Below are positions 16,951 to 25,559 of a DNA stretch of 64,000 nt, one piece after another; position 1 is the stretch's first letter; every line of letters begins with the position of its first letter. The position numbers and the translations under genes are program-made. Under the pieces are notes generated by a model that searched no databases, had not been told where the DNA came from, and was given only the letters and a program-made list of their open reading frames with translations. The stretch comes from Cellulomonas sp. SLBN-39 (GTDB lineage Bacteria; Actinomycetota; Actinomycetes; Actinomycetales; Cellulomonadaceae), in NCBI RefSeq assembly GCF_006715865.1, contig NZ_VFOA01000001.1:2542001-2606000 (forward strand), given 5' to 3'.

Positions 16951-18299
16951 GCGTCCGGCGTGCGGGTGCCGGCGGTGACGCGTCCGCGCTCGTCGAGCGC
17001 GAGGACGACCGTGGTCGCCCGGTCGCGCACGGCGTCCCAGGCGGGGGCGACGACGGCCTCGACGTGCGCGCCGTCGGCGGTGCGCCAGCTGAAGCGGCCG
17101 GAGCCGTGCGCGGCGGGGTCGACGAGGTCGAGGGTGCCGGTCCGTGCGTCCTGGACGGTGCGCGGGCAGGCGCCGGGCTCGAGCAGCTCCCACGTGCCGG
17201 CGAGGGCCGCGACGTCGTCCGGCCATGCCGTCTCGTCGTCGGTCTCGCGGGCGTCGCCCGCCCACGGCTGCGGGGAGACCAGGGGCCACCCGTCGCGGGT
17301 CCAGACGAGGCGCCGGACCTGCACGCGGTGCCGTTCGGGGGCGTCGTCGTCGCGCACGTGGTGCACGAGGAGCTGGCGCCCGGGGTGGCCGTCGCGGGCC
17401 GGCTCGGTGAGCACGGACGCGTGGCCGGGCGCCCGCAGCCCGGGGCCGCCGGGCAGGCGGTGACCGGCCAGCACGACGGTGCCCGGGGTCGGGGGCTCGG
17501 CGACGGAGGTGCGCAGGTCGAGGCCCGTGCGGTCGGTCCAGGGACCGGTGACGGCCGGGGCGACGGCGGCGCGCAGGTGGTAGCTGGTGAACAGCGAGTC
17601 CCACGACGCGAGCATCGCCCACCCGCCGCCGGGTCGCGGCAGCACGTACGGCCCTTCCACGGCGCCCTCGACCGCGGCGGGCCGCCGCACGAGCAGCACG
17701 CCCGGACCGGGGCTGGGCTCGCCGGGGCGGCACCCGTCGACCAGGCCGGTCGCCGGGTCGAGCTCGAGGGCGTGCAGCCCGCCGAAGAACGACCCGTACA
17801 CGAGCCAGTGCCGGTCGCCGTCGACGACGACGTTCGCGTCGATCGCGTTGGGGGAGCCGTCGCCGTGCGGGCTGACGCCCTCGGGCAGCGCGGGGTGCGT
17901 GCTGGTGACGACGAGCCCGCGGTCCTCCCACGGTCCCGCGGGGTGCGGGGCGACGGCGAGCCCGATGGCGGAGGTCCGCGAGCCGAACGACGACGCCGAC
18001 CAGTACATGCGCCACTCGTCGCCGACGCGGACGACCTCGGGGGCCCACAGGCCATGCGCGCCGGTCCACGCGGCCGCGGCGGGCGGCACGCCGGGCAGCG
18101 CCCAGCCGTGCAGCTCCCAGGTCACGAGGTCTGGCGAGCGGCGCACCTGGACGCCGCCGCGGACGGGGCCGTCGCTGCACGCGTCGGTCGAGAACAGCCA
18201 GTACGTGCCGTCGTCGTCGCGCACCGCGGTCGGGTCGTGGGTGTGCTCGGCCCCCCAGCCCGTGGTGTCCAGGACCGGGGCCGGGTCGGTGGTGGTCAC
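16947..18299 (-). CDS. Intracellular GH43 arabinanase/arabinosidase
   Basis: A 450-residue five-bladed beta-propeller glycosidase. The general base Asp is at residue 22 (THDPTAV), the pKa-setting Asp in NAIDANVVV near 152 and the acid Glu in EGPYVLP near 208; WAPEVVRVGDEWRMYWSASSFGS and YGSFFGG are typical of the arabinanase branch of GH43. There is no signal peptide, so it trims imported arabino-oligosaccharides. An extra C-terminal domain of ~120 residues follows the propeller. The start is GTG, 4 bases after the permease stop. Exo- or endo-action and exact linkage cannot be read from sequence. Confidence 0.87.
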   Translation of the reverse strand: MTTTDPAPVLDTTGWGAEHTHDPTAVRDDDGTYWLFSTDACSDGPVRGGVQVRRSPDLVTWELHGWALPGVPPAAAAWTGAHGLWAPEVVRVGDEWRMYWSASSFGSRTSAIGLAVAPHPAGPWEDRGLVVTSTHPALPEGVSPHGDGSPNAIDANVVVDGDRHWLVYGSFFGGLHALELDPATGLVDGCRPGEPSPGPGVLLVRRPAAVEGAVEGPYVLPRPGGGWAMLASWDSLFTSYHLRAAVAPAVTGPWTDRTGLDLRTSVAEPPTPGTVVLAGHRLPGGPGLRAPGHASVLTEPARDGHPGRQLLVHHVRDDDAPERHRVQVRRLVWTRDGWPLVSPQPWAGDARETDDETAWPDDVAALAGTWELLEPGACPRTVQDARTGTLDLVDPAAHGSGRFSWRTADGAHVEAVVAPAWDAVRDRATTVVLALDERGRVTAGTRTPDA

Positions 18300-18303
18300 C
18301 GCG

Positions 18304-19206
18304 TCAGGCCTTGCTGCCGGTCAGGGCGACGGACTCGATGATCTGCCGCTGGAAGACGAGGAACACGACGAGGATGGGCAGCAGGGCCACGAAGGACGCG
18401 GCCATGATCAGCGGGTAGTCGCGCTGGGTGGCGAACTCCACGTTGAGGTTGGCGATCACGACCTGGAGGGTCTGCTTGCTGGGCGTGTTCAGGTAGAGGA
18501 TCGGCCCGAGGTAGTCGTTCCAGATCGTCATGAACCAGAGGATGAACTGCGCCGCGATCGCGGGGCGGATCATCGGCAGGATCATCCGCCAGAAGATCGT
18601 CCAGTACGACGCGCCGTCGATCTTCGCGGCCTCGACCAGGGAGTCCGGGACGGTCTCCAGGTACTGCCGCAGGAAGAAGATCATGATGATGTTGCCGAAC
18701 AGCAGCGGCACGATCAGCGGCAGCAGGGTGTCGACCCAGTGCAGCCGCGAGAACATCACGAACTGCGGGATCATGATGGTCGGGTACGGCACCATCAGGC
18801 CCGAGAGCAGGCCGAGGAAGATCGCGTTCTTGGCGGGCAGGCGCATCTTGGCCAGCGCGAACGCGGCGATCGAGGACGTGATCGAGCCGACGACGGTGAC
18901 CGACGCGGCGACCACGAAGCTGTTGCGGAACCCGGTGAGGATCGGCGCCTCGGACCACATGCGCACGAAGGTGTCCCACTGCGGGACGCTCGGCCACAGC
19001 ACGGGCGGCAGCGCGAAGACCTCGCCCTTGGTCTTCAGCGCGGTCGTGAACATCCAGGCCAGCGGCGCGATCATGGCGACCGCGAACACCGCCAGGACGA
19101 CGAAGATGATCCAGTTGGTGGTGCGGGACTCGCCCTGGGCGCCGCCGTGGCGGCGACGGACGACGGCGCCGTCGGGGGTGCGGCGCAGGGTGGGGAGGGT
19201 GGTCAT
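18304..19206 (-). CDS. Carbohydrate ABC importer permease (MalG type)
   Basis: A 300-residue inner-membrane permease with six hydrophobic helices. The cytoplasmic coupling loop that docks the ATPase is seen as EAAKIDGASYWTIFWRMILP near residue 195, the standard EAA motif of the second sugar permease. It is 12 bases downstream of the first permease and 4 bases upstream of the GH43 gene. The ATG at 19206 has a GAGGACC ribosome site. No ATP-binding subunit is encoded in the locus, so the importer must borrow a shared MsmK-like ATPase. Confidence 0.93.
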   Translation of the reverse strand: MTTLPTLRRTPDGAVVRRRHGGAQGESRTTNWIIFVVLAVFAVAMIAPLAWMFTTALKTKGEVFALPPVLWPSVPQWDTFVRMWSEAPILTGFRNSFVVAASVTVVGSITSSIAAFALAKMRLPAKNAIFLGLLSGLMVPYPTIMIPQFVMFSRLHWVDTLLPLIVPLLFGNIIMIFFLRQYLETVPDSLVEAAKIDGASYWTIFWRMILPMIRPAIAAQFILWFMTIWNDYLGPILYLNTPSKQTLQVVIANLNVEFATQRDYPLIMAASFVALLPILVVFLVFQRQIIESVALTGSKA

Positions 19207-19217
19207 GGCTGCGGTCC

Positions 19218-20183
19218 TCACTCGATGCTGAAGCTGTTGCGCCGGTTGAGGCGGAACTGGATCAGGGTGATGACGAACACGAGGATCCCCAGCACGATCG
19301 ACATCGCCGTGGCGTAGCCCATCTGCTGGTAGCGGAACGCCTTGCGGACGATGTACCAGACGATCGACGCGGAGCTCATCTCGGGCCCGCCGGTCGGCGT
19401 CATGATGTTGATCTCGGTGAAGATCTGCGCGCCGGCGATGATGTTGGTGACGACGAGGAAGAACGTCACGGGGCGCACCATGGGCAGCGTGATCGACCGC
19501 AGCTTCTGGAACGCGTTGGCGCCGTCGAGCGACGCGGCCTCGTAGAGCGAGGCGGGCACCGACTGGATCGCGGCCAGGTACAGCAGCATCGAGTACCCCA
19601 GGCCCTTCCAGACGGCCATGAGGATGATCGCGGGCTTGACCGTGGCGGTGTTCTGCAGCCAGTCCGGGCCCTGGATGCCGAACCAGGACAGCACCTGGTT
19701 CACCAGGCCGAAGTCGCCGTTGTACGCGAACTGCCACACGATCGCGATGGCCGCGAGCGAGGAGATCACGGGGATGTAGTAGATGGTGCGGAACGCCGTG
19801 CGCCCGGGGATCTTGCGGTTGAGCGCGATCGCGAGCAGCAGCGCCAGCACGAGGCCGATCGGGATGCCGATCATGTAGAAGAACGTGTTGAACATGCTCA
19901 GGCGGAAGTACTCGTCGCCGAGCAGCGTCACGTAGTTCTCGAGGCCGACGAACCGCATGGGGCCCAGGCCGTTCCAGCTGGTCAGCGAGGCGTACACCGC
20001 GAAGCCGACGGGGTAGAGCGTGAAGAGCAGGAAGCCCAGGACCGGCGGCGCGACGAAGGCCAGGGCCCACCGGTGCTCGACGCGGTGCAGGCGGTTGCGC
20101 GCGCGTCGGTCGCGCAGCGTCGGTCGGGCGGCGCTCGCGCGGGGCGCCGTCGGCGGGGCCGTGTCGGCCGCGACTTCGGTCAT
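19218..20183 (-). CDS. Carbohydrate ABC importer permease (MalF type)
   Basis: A 321-residue membrane permease pairing with the MalG-type subunit. Six helices follow a ~40-residue cytosolic N terminus; the EAA coupling loop is YEAASLDGANAFQKLRSITLP near residue 218. The ATG at 20183 follows GAGAGGACC. It is separated from the SBP gene by 109 bases that hold two strong hairpins, which would lower its transcription relative to the binding protein. Confidence 0.93.
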   Translation of the reverse strand: MTEVAADTAPPTAPRASAARPTLRDRRARNRLHRVEHRWALAFVAPPVLGFLLFTLYPVGFAVYASLTSWNGLGPMRFVGLENYVTLLGDEYFRLSMFNTFFYMIGIPIGLVLALLLAIALNRKIPGRTAFRTIYYIPVISSLAAIAIVWQFAYNGDFGLVNQVLSWFGIQGPDWLQNTATVKPAIILMAVWKGLGYSMLLYLAAIQSVPASLYEAASLDGANAFQKLRSITLPMVRPVTFFLVVTNIIAGAQIFTEINIMTPTGGPEMSSASIVWYIVRKAFRYQQMGYATAMSIVLGILVFVITLIQFRLNRRNSFSIE

Positions 20184-20218
20184 CGGAGGGGTCCTCTCGG
20201 CTGGGGCAGGTCCGGGGG

Positions 20219-20284
20219 CCGGGGCCGCACCCGCGCGGGTGCGGCCCCGGTGCCCGTGCGCCCCGAGGGGAGGGGCGCACGGGC
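20219..20284 (-). terminator. Two consecutive hairpins between SBP and permease genes
   Basis: First hairpin: 15-base arms 20219-20233 and 20236-20250 with a 2-base loop. Second: 13-base arms 20252-20264 and 20272-20284 with a 7-base loop. Lying between the SBP stop and the permease ribosome site, they would partly end transcription or protect the SBP mRNA end, giving more binding protein than permease. Confidence 0.75.
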
Positions 20285-20292
20285 GGTGCGGA

Positions 20293-21636
20293 TCAGCCGC
20301 CTGCGGCCATCTCGGCGTTGGCGAGCGACTCGTCGAGCAGCGCCTGCATCTTCGGCTGCGTCTCGGCGAGGTAGTCCTCGGCGGTCTGCTCACCGTCGAG
20401 GACCGGCTGGATGTTGGTCCAGAGCTCGTCGTACCACTCGGCGCCGTAGGTGAACGCGGCGGGCATGGCCCGGCCGTAGTCCTGCGCGATGTCGAGGAAC
20501 TCCTGGCGGTTCGCCGGCTCGGCGTCCTCCGCGGCGGCCCACTCCTCGGCGACGTCGATCAGGTTGGGGATCTGGATGTTCGCGTCGACCAGCGTCTGCT
20601 GCGCCTCCGCGTCGGCCGACAGGTACGTCACCAGGTTCACGGCCTCCTGCGGGTGCTCGGTCATGGCGGAGACGCCGATGCCCAGCGAGCCGAGCCACGT
20701 GGCCGAGCCGGCGTCGCCGACGGTGGGCCAGGGGATGAGGTCGTACTCGAAGTCGAGGTCGTTGTAGACGCTGACGTCCCAGGGGCCGACCGGGAAGAAC
20801 CCGATCTCGCCCGCCATCCAGCGCTGGTACGTGTCGAGCGTGGCCGCGTCGGAGGCCGACGGCGTGACCTGGTCGACGTTGGTGAGGTCGGCGAACTTCT
20901 GCAGCGCCTCGGCGAACTCCGGGGTGTCGACGGTGACCTGGGTGTGGTCGGCGTTGGTCCAGTCGCCGCCGTTGCTCCAGACCATCGACTGCAGGTTCCA
21001 CTGCACGTTGAGGCCGGTGCCCCACTGGTCGACCGCGCCGTCGCCGTCGGTGTCCGTCGTGAGGGTCTTGCAGATCTCGACGAACTCCTCCCACGTCAGC
21101 GGCTCGTCGGGGTCGGGCAGCGCGATCCCTGCCTCCTCGAGCATCGTCTTGTTGTACCCGAAGGAGAACGGACCGACGTCCTTGGGCAGGCCGTACAGGG
21201 CGCCGTCGGGCGTGCCCTGGACCGTGCCGTCGAAGCGGTACGAGTCGACGCCGTACTGCCAGATGTTGTCGAGGTCCACACCCGACTCGGCCACCTCGTC
21301 GGTGATGTCCATGAGGATGCCGGACGACACGTACGACTGGAGCGTGGCCTGCTCGATGTAGAACACGTCGGGCACGTTGTTGCCGGCCACGGCGGCCTGC
21401 AGCTTCGTGGCGTACTGGTCGGCGTCGGTGACGATCATCTCCACCTCGACGCCCGTCGCCTCGGTGTACCGGTCGATGGCCGCCTCGTAGGCGGCCTTCT
21501 CGTCCGGTCCGCCGCGGAACATGAACGTGAGCGTCTTCGTGCCGTCGTCACCGCTGTCGCCGCTGCACGCGGTCAGGGTGAGTGCACCGGCCATCGCCAC
21601 GCACAGCGCGCCGGCGGCGAGCCTGGTCCTCTTCAT
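20293..21636 (-). CDS. Sugar-binding lipoprotein of the ABC importer
   Basis: A 447-residue extracellular solute-binding protein of the family 1 (UgpB-like) type. The lipoprotein signal ends at LTAC with Cys 24 as the lipid-anchored residue, followed by a Gly/Asp/Ser linker. The mature part has the usual two-lobe features: TLTFMFRGGPDEKAAYEAAI at the start, YNKTMLEEAGI and W-wrapped loops (SMVWSNGGDW, YQRWMAGEIGFFPVGPWD). Ligand is probably arabino- or galacto-oligosaccharide from the neighbouring hydrolases; sequence alone does not prove it. The ATG follows GGGAGGCAGGCAG. Two operator boxes lie 132-156 bases upstream. Confidence 0.92.
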   Translation of the reverse strand: MKRTRLAAGALCVAMAGALTLTACSGDSGDDGTKTLTFMFRGGPDEKAAYEAAIDRYTEATGVEVEMIVTDADQYATKLQAAVAGNNVPDVFYIEQATLQSYVSSGILMDITDEVAESGVDLDNIWQYGVDSYRFDGTVQGTPDGALYGLPKDVGPFSFGYNKTMLEEAGIALPDPDEPLTWEEFVEICKTLTTDTDGDGAVDQWGTGLNVQWNLQSMVWSNGGDWTNADHTQVTVDTPEFAEALQKFADLTNVDQVTPSASDAATLDTYQRWMAGEIGFFPVGPWDVSVYNDLDFEYDLIPWPTVGDAGSATWLGSLGIGVSAMTEHPQEAVNLVTYLSADAEAQQTLVDANIQIPNLIDVAEEWAAAEDAEPANRQEFLDIAQDYGRAMPAAFTYGAEWYDELWTNIQPVLDGEQTAEDYLAETQPKMQALLDESLANAEMAAGG

Positions 21637-21767
21637 CTGCCTGCCTCCCGAGTCCTGGGTCGGTCAGGTCGCATACGTGCCGTGGTGCGGGCTCCGGTGC
21701 CCGGTGCGCGACGCCCCTGCGCGCCGCACCCGCTCCTGGCGGTCGTCATTGACCTGTCGTCAACGTC

Positions 21768-21792
21768 TACAACGTTGAACTACAACGTTGCA
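21768..21792. promoter_or_regulatory. Paired TACAACGTTG operators before the importer operon
   Basis: TACAACGTTGAA (21768-21779) and TACAACGTTGCA (21781-21792) stand 13 bases apart as direct repeats, each containing the perfect palindrome CAACGTTG. They lie in the 380-base divergent region (21637-22016) between the SBP and GH27 genes; apart from these boxes and the GH27 promoter I see no gene or RNA there. Close spacing suggests cooperative binding. Confidence 0.72.
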
Positions 21793-21945
21793 CAAGATGG
21801 CACGCCCGCCCGTCCCCGGTCAAGCGCGGTCCGGTCACGACCTGGTCACGGAGAGTGCTCGCACCCGTCCGCGCCTCGGCGTGCGCCGCTCCCCATGGTG
21901 CCCCGCGGCCGGGGCCGGGTGCCGGGACCGTCCGGCCCGTGCGGT

Positions 21946-21975
21946 TTGACGGCAGGCCCGGGAAGGCGGCACGCT
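21946..21975 (+). promoter_or_regulatory. Promoter of the GH27-GH43 operon
   Basis: TTGACG (21946-21951), an 18-base spacer and CACGCT (21970-21975) predict transcription from about 21982, right at the edge of the operator at 21984. Confidence 0.5.
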
Positions 21976-21983
21976 GGCCGTCT

Positions 21984-21995
21984 TACAACGATGTA
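21984..21995. promoter_or_regulatory. TACAACGATGTA operator before the GH27 operon
   Basis: Identical 12-base core to the box before GH127, located 21 bases before the GH27 start and just after the predicted transcription start, a classic position for repression. Confidence 0.75.
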
Positions 21996-22016
21996 CAGAC
22001 GCGCGAAGGGGCCCGC

Positions 22017-23333
22017 ATGCTCGCCGCCACACCGCCCATGGGGTGGAACAGCTGGGACTGCTACGGCACGACCGTCACCGAGGCCGAGGTGCTCGCCAAC
22101 GCCCGGTTCATGGCCGAGCACCTCCTGCCGCACGGCTGGGACACCGTGGTCGTCGACATCGACTGGTCCGACCCCGCGCCGCGCACCCACGGCTACAACG
22201 ACGACGCGCCCCTGGTGCTCGACGCCTCCGGTCGGCCGCAGCCCGCGCCCGACCGCTTCCCGTCCGCCGCCGACGGGCACGGGTTCACCGCGCTCGCGGC
22301 GCAGGTGCACGCCCTCGGCCTGCGGTTCGGCGTGCACGTGCTGCGGGGGATCCCGCGCCGGGCGGTCGCCGCCGACCTGCCCGTCGAGGGCACCGCCTGG
22401 ACCGCCCGCGACGCCGCCGACCCGACGTCGCCGTGCGCGTGGAACCCCCACAACGTCGGCCTCGACCACGACCACCCGGCCGGTCAGGCGTACCTCGACG
22501 GTCTCGTCGCGATGCTCGCGGGCTGGGGCGTCGACTACGTCAAGGTCGACGACATCCTCGCGCCGCTGCACGTCGACGCCCTCGTCGGCTGGTCCACGGC
22601 GATCGCCCGCTCGGGCCGGCCCATGGTGCTGTCCCTGTCGCCGGGCACGCACGTCTCGACGCACGAGGTCGGCCTGCTGCGCGAGCACGCCACGATGTGG
22701 CGGGTCTGCGACGACCTGTGGGACCGCTGGGAGGACGTGCACGCGAGCTTCGCCCGGCTGGCCCGGTGGGCGCCCCTGCAGCGTCCGGGCGGCTGGGCCG
22801 ACGCCGACATGCTCCCGCTCGGACGGATCGGCATCCGCGCCGAGCGCGGCGAGGACCGGCACAGCCGGCTCACGCCCGACGAGCAGCGCACGCTGCTCAC
22901 GCTGTGGGTGATGGCCCGCTCGCCGCTCATGATGGGCGGCGACCTGCCCACCAGCAACCCGGCGACGATCGCGCTGCTCACCACCCCCGCGGTCGGGCAC
23001 GTGCTGCGCACCGGCACCGACGGGCGCGAGGTCCTGCGCGAGCCCGCCCCCGACGCGGACGGCGAGCTCGTGGTCTGGTCCGCGCGCAGCGACGTCGACG
23101 CCACCCGCTACCTCGCCGTGTTCTGGACCGGCGAGGAGCCCCGGTCCGCGCAGGTGGCGCTCGCGCTGCCGCTCGGCTCGGTGGACGCCGCCGCCGGCAC
23201 CTGGCGCGCGCGCGACCTGTGGACCGGGCAGCCGCTCGACCCGCCGCGCACCCCGCCCGGGCGCCCGACGCCGGTGCTCGACCTCGACGTCCCCGCGCAC
23301 GGCGTGCGCTGGGTCGCGCTGACGCCCGCATGA
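22017..23333 (+). CDS. GH27 glycosidase (alpha-galactosidase or beta-L-arabinopyranosidase)
   Basis: A 438-residue clan GH-D enzyme. The family opening PPMGWNSWD is at residues 6-14, the nucleophile is D178 in YVKVDD, and the acid/base Asp lies in WRVCDD near residue 230; a C-terminal beta domain follows. GH27 includes both alpha-galactosidases and beta-L-arabinopyranosidases, which cannot be told apart by eye; the arabinose setting favours the latter or a dual role. No signal peptide, so it acts in the cytosol. The ATG has GAAGGGG 5 bases upstream. Its stop overlaps the ATG of the anchored GH43 gene (ATGA). Confidence 0.88.
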   Translation: MLAATPPMGWNSWDCYGTTVTEAEVLANARFMAEHLLPHGWDTVVVDIDWSDPAPRTHGYNDDAPLVLDASGRPQPAPDRFPSAADGHGFTALAAQVHALGLRFGVHVLRGIPRRAVAADLPVEGTAWTARDAADPTSPCAWNPHNVGLDHDHPAGQAYLDGLVAMLAGWGVDYVKVDDILAPLHVDALVGWSTAIARSGRPMVLSLSPGTHVSTHEVGLLREHATMWRVCDDLWDRWEDVHASFARLARWAPLQRPGGWADADMLPLGRIGIRAERGEDRHSRLTPDEQRTLLTLWVMARSPLMMGGDLPTSNPATIALLTTPAVGHVLRTGTDGREVLREPAPDADGELVVWSARSDVDATRYLAVFWTGEEPRSAQVALALPLGSVDAAAGTWRARDLWTGQPLDPPRTPPGRPTPVLDLDVPAHGVRWVALTPA

Positions 23334-24454
23334 GCGCCGCCGACGTCACGTCGGACGACGCGTCCGCCGACGCGGCCCGGGTGCCGGCCCGCGCGCGGCG
23401 CGCCCCCCGCCGCCTCGTCCCCGCGGTCGTCGCGGCCCTCGTCGCCGTCGCGCTCGCCGTGACCGGCGTGGTCCTCCTGCGTCCCGACCCCGCGCCGGCG
23501 GCGACGGCGCTCGAGCTCGAGGGCGACCTGCGCACGCACGACCCTGCGCTCGTCGTGGGCGACCCCGGCGAGCCCTGGTACGTCTTCTCCACCGGGGACG
23601 TGCGGGTGGGGCTCGGCGCCCCGCAGGTGCGCCGGTCGACGGACGAGGGCCGCACCTGGGAGGAGTTCGGCACCGTGTGGGACGCCGCGTCCCGCCCCGC
23701 GTGGGTCTACGAGCAGGTGCCCGGCGTCGAGAACTTCTGGGCGCCCGAGGTCGTCGAGCACGACGGCACCTGGTACCTGTACTACGCGGCGTCCACGTTC
23801 GGGTCGAACCGCTCGCTCATCGGCCTGATGACCAGCCCCACGCTCGACCCCGACGACCCCGCGTACGGCTGGCAGGACCAGGGGCAGGTCGTCGCGTCCG
23901 TCCCGGGCGAGGACGCGTTCAACGCGATCGACGCCGGCGTGGTCGAGGACGCCGACGGGACGCCCTGGATGGCGTTCGGGTCGTTCTGGGGCGGGATCCA
24001 GCTCGTCGAGCTCACCTGGCCGTCGGGCCTGCTCGCCGACCCCGACGCCGAGCCCGTGCAGATCGCCAGCCGGATCGGGGCGCCCAACGCGATCGAGGCG
24101 CCGTACCTCGTGCACCGCGACGGGTGGTACTACCTGTTCTTCTCCCGCGACTCCTGCTGCCAGGGGACGGAGTCGACGTACAGCATGGCCGTCGGGCGCT
24201 CGCGGGAGGTCACCGGGCCGTACGTCGACCACGAGGGGGCCGAGCTCACCGCCGACGGCGGCCTGTCCCTTCTGGCCACGACGGGCGACATGGTCGGGCC
24301 CGGCGGGCAGTCGTACTCGCGCGGTTACCTCGCGTTCCACTACTACGACGCGGCCGAGGGGGGCGACTTCCGCCTCGCGATCCGTGAGCTCGCGTGGGAC
24401 GAGGACGGCTGGCCCGTCGCCACGACGCGCGAGGAGCAGGAGGCCGCGCGCTGA
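23330..24454 (+). CDS. Membrane-anchored GH43 endo-arabinanase-like enzyme
   Basis: A 374-residue GH43 enzyme with a basic N terminus and one hydrophobic helix at about residues 29-50, with no lipobox and no clear cleavage site, so it is probably held on the outer face by a signal anchor. The general base Asp is in THDPALV near residue 70; FNAIDAGVV, FGSFWGGIQL and the acid Glu in NAIEAPYLV match endo-1,5-alpha-L-arabinanases, as does WAPEVVEHDGTWYLYYAASTFGS. It likely opens arabinan chains outside, making oligomers for the SBP. It is co-translated with GH27 through a 4-base overlap; a 24-bp hairpin ends the operon at its stop codon. Confidence 0.87.
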   Translation: MSAADVTSDDASADAARVPARARRAPRRLVPAVVAALVAVALAVTGVVLLRPDPAPAATALELEGDLRTHDPALVVGDPGEPWYVFSTGDVRVGLGAPQVRRSTDEGRTWEEFGTVWDAASRPAWVYEQVPGVENFWAPEVVEHDGTWYLYYAASTFGSNRSLIGLMTSPTLDPDDPAYGWQDQGQVVASVPGEDAFNAIDAGVVEDADGTPWMAFGSFWGGIQLVELTWPSGLLADPDAEPVQIASRIGAPNAIEAPYLVHRDGWYYLFFSRDSCCQGTESTYSMAVGRSREVTGPYVDHEGAELTADGGLSLLATTGDMVGPGGQSYSRGYLAFHYYDAAEGGDFRLAIRELAWDEDGWPVATTREEQEAAR

Positions 24455-24508
24455 CCCGGCCGTGACGGCGGGGCGTGCGGTCCGGCCCCGCCGTCACGGC
24501 CGGGTCAG
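24451..24508. terminator. Very strong bidirectional terminator
   Basis: Perfect 24-base arms (24451-24474 and 24485-24508) with a 10-base loop. The left arm contains the GH43 stop codon; the right end lies 20 bases from the HAD gene stop on the other strand. It serves both convergent genes. Confidence 0.88.
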
Positions 24509-24550
24509 TCGCCGCGCAGGCGCCGCCTCAGTCGCCGCGCAGGCGCCGCC
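24505..24550. repeat. Exact 23-bp tandem duplication over the HAD gene stop
   Basis: Two identical 23-base units, 24505-24527 and 24528-24550. The second unit begins with the HAD stop codon (TCA on the plus strand) and covers its last codons; the first is a downstream copy out of frame. This looks like a recent slippage duplication. Confidence 0.85.
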
Positions 24551-25457
24551 GCACCGACCGCGCCACGACCGCCGCGACCCACGCCAGGCCCGCGAGGCTC
24601 GCGGCGTTCACCCCCTGGCGTGCGTGCCGGCGCCGCGAGCGGAACTCCCGCACCGGCCACCCGACCTCCGCCGCGTGCCGGCGCAGCCGCCGGTCCGGGT
24701 TGATCGCGCACGGGTGGCCCACGGTCGACAGGATCGCGACGTCGTTCGTCGAGTCCCCGTACGCGTGGCACCGCGCCAGGTCGTACCCCTCGCGCTGCGC
24801 CAGGGCCCGCACCGCGGCCGCCTTCGCCTCGCCGTGCAGGAGGTCGCCGACGAGGCGGCCGGTGTAGAAGCCCTCGTCGTGCTCGGCCAGCGTCCCCAGC
24901 GCGCCGGTGGTGCCCAGGCGGCGGGCGATCAGCGTGCCGATCTCCATCGGCGTCGCGGTGACCAGCCAGACCGCGTGCCCCGCGGCGAGGTGGGCGTCCA
25001 GCAGCTCGCGCGTGCCCGGGAAGATCCGCAGGCTCAGCACCTCGTCGTACACGTCCTCCGCGATCGCCGTGACCTCGGCGACGGAGTGCCCCCGCATGAT
25101 CTCCAGCGCCCGGGAGCGGACCTCGTCGATCTGCTGCCGGTTCTCCCCGAACGCGAGGTACCGGGCCTGCTGCCACGCGAACACGACCAGGTCGCGCTTG
25201 CGGAAGAAGCCCCGCCGGTACAGCCCGACCGCGAGGTGGAACGAGGACGCGCCGCGGATGATCGTGTTGTCGACGTCGAAGAAGGCGGCCACGGTGCCCT
25301 CCGCAGAGGCGGCACCGGGATCGACGGGTGGGCCCGCGACCGGCGGGGCGGCGACCCCCGGCGTGCCGCCGGGCCCGCCATGACCTGGCGTCCCGTCGGG
25401 GCCTGCGGCGTCGTCCGTCCGGCCGGAGGGTGAGGTCGTCCCGTCCGCCGCGTGCAC
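24528..25457 (-). CDS. HAD-IB family phosphatase (SerB-like)
   Basis: A 309-residue haloacid-dehalogenase-type phosphohydrolase. Motif I is FDVDNTI near residue 61 (nucleophile Asp, acid Asp two later), motif II is the Thr in VTATPMEIG near 166, and motif IV is YGDSTNDVAIL near 236. The HAD-IB subfamily includes phosphoserine phosphatases and lysophosphatidate-type enzymes; substrate is open. About 50 Gly/Pro residues precede the domain and a basic hydrophobic tail ends the protein. The GTG at 25457 lies six bases after TAGAGT, suggesting a leaderless mRNA. In mycobacteria a SerB-like gene stands at this same place next to a glutaredoxin-like gene. Confidence 0.87.
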   Translation of the reverse strand: MHAADGTTSPSGRTDDAAGPDGTPGHGGPGGTPGVAAPPVAGPPVDPGAASAEGTVAAFFDVDNTIIRGASSFHLAVGLYRRGFFRKRDLVVFAWQQARYLAFGENRQQIDEVRSRALEIMRGHSVAEVTAIAEDVYDEVLSLRIFPGTRELLDAHLAAGHAVWLVTATPMEIGTLIARRLGTTGALGTLAEHDEGFYTGRLVGDLLHGEAKAAAVRALAQREGYDLARCHAYGDSTNDVAILSTVGHPCAINPDRRLRRHAAEVGWPVREFRSRRRHARQGVNAASLAGLAWVAAVVARSVRRRLRGD

Positions 25458-25559
25458 CGGGCCACTCTAACGAGCACGGGACCCGCCGGGGCACCCGTGC
25501 CGCGGGTGGACCCTGGCCCGACCTGCCCCGACGTGAGCGCCCGGCGCTAGCGTGGGCAC

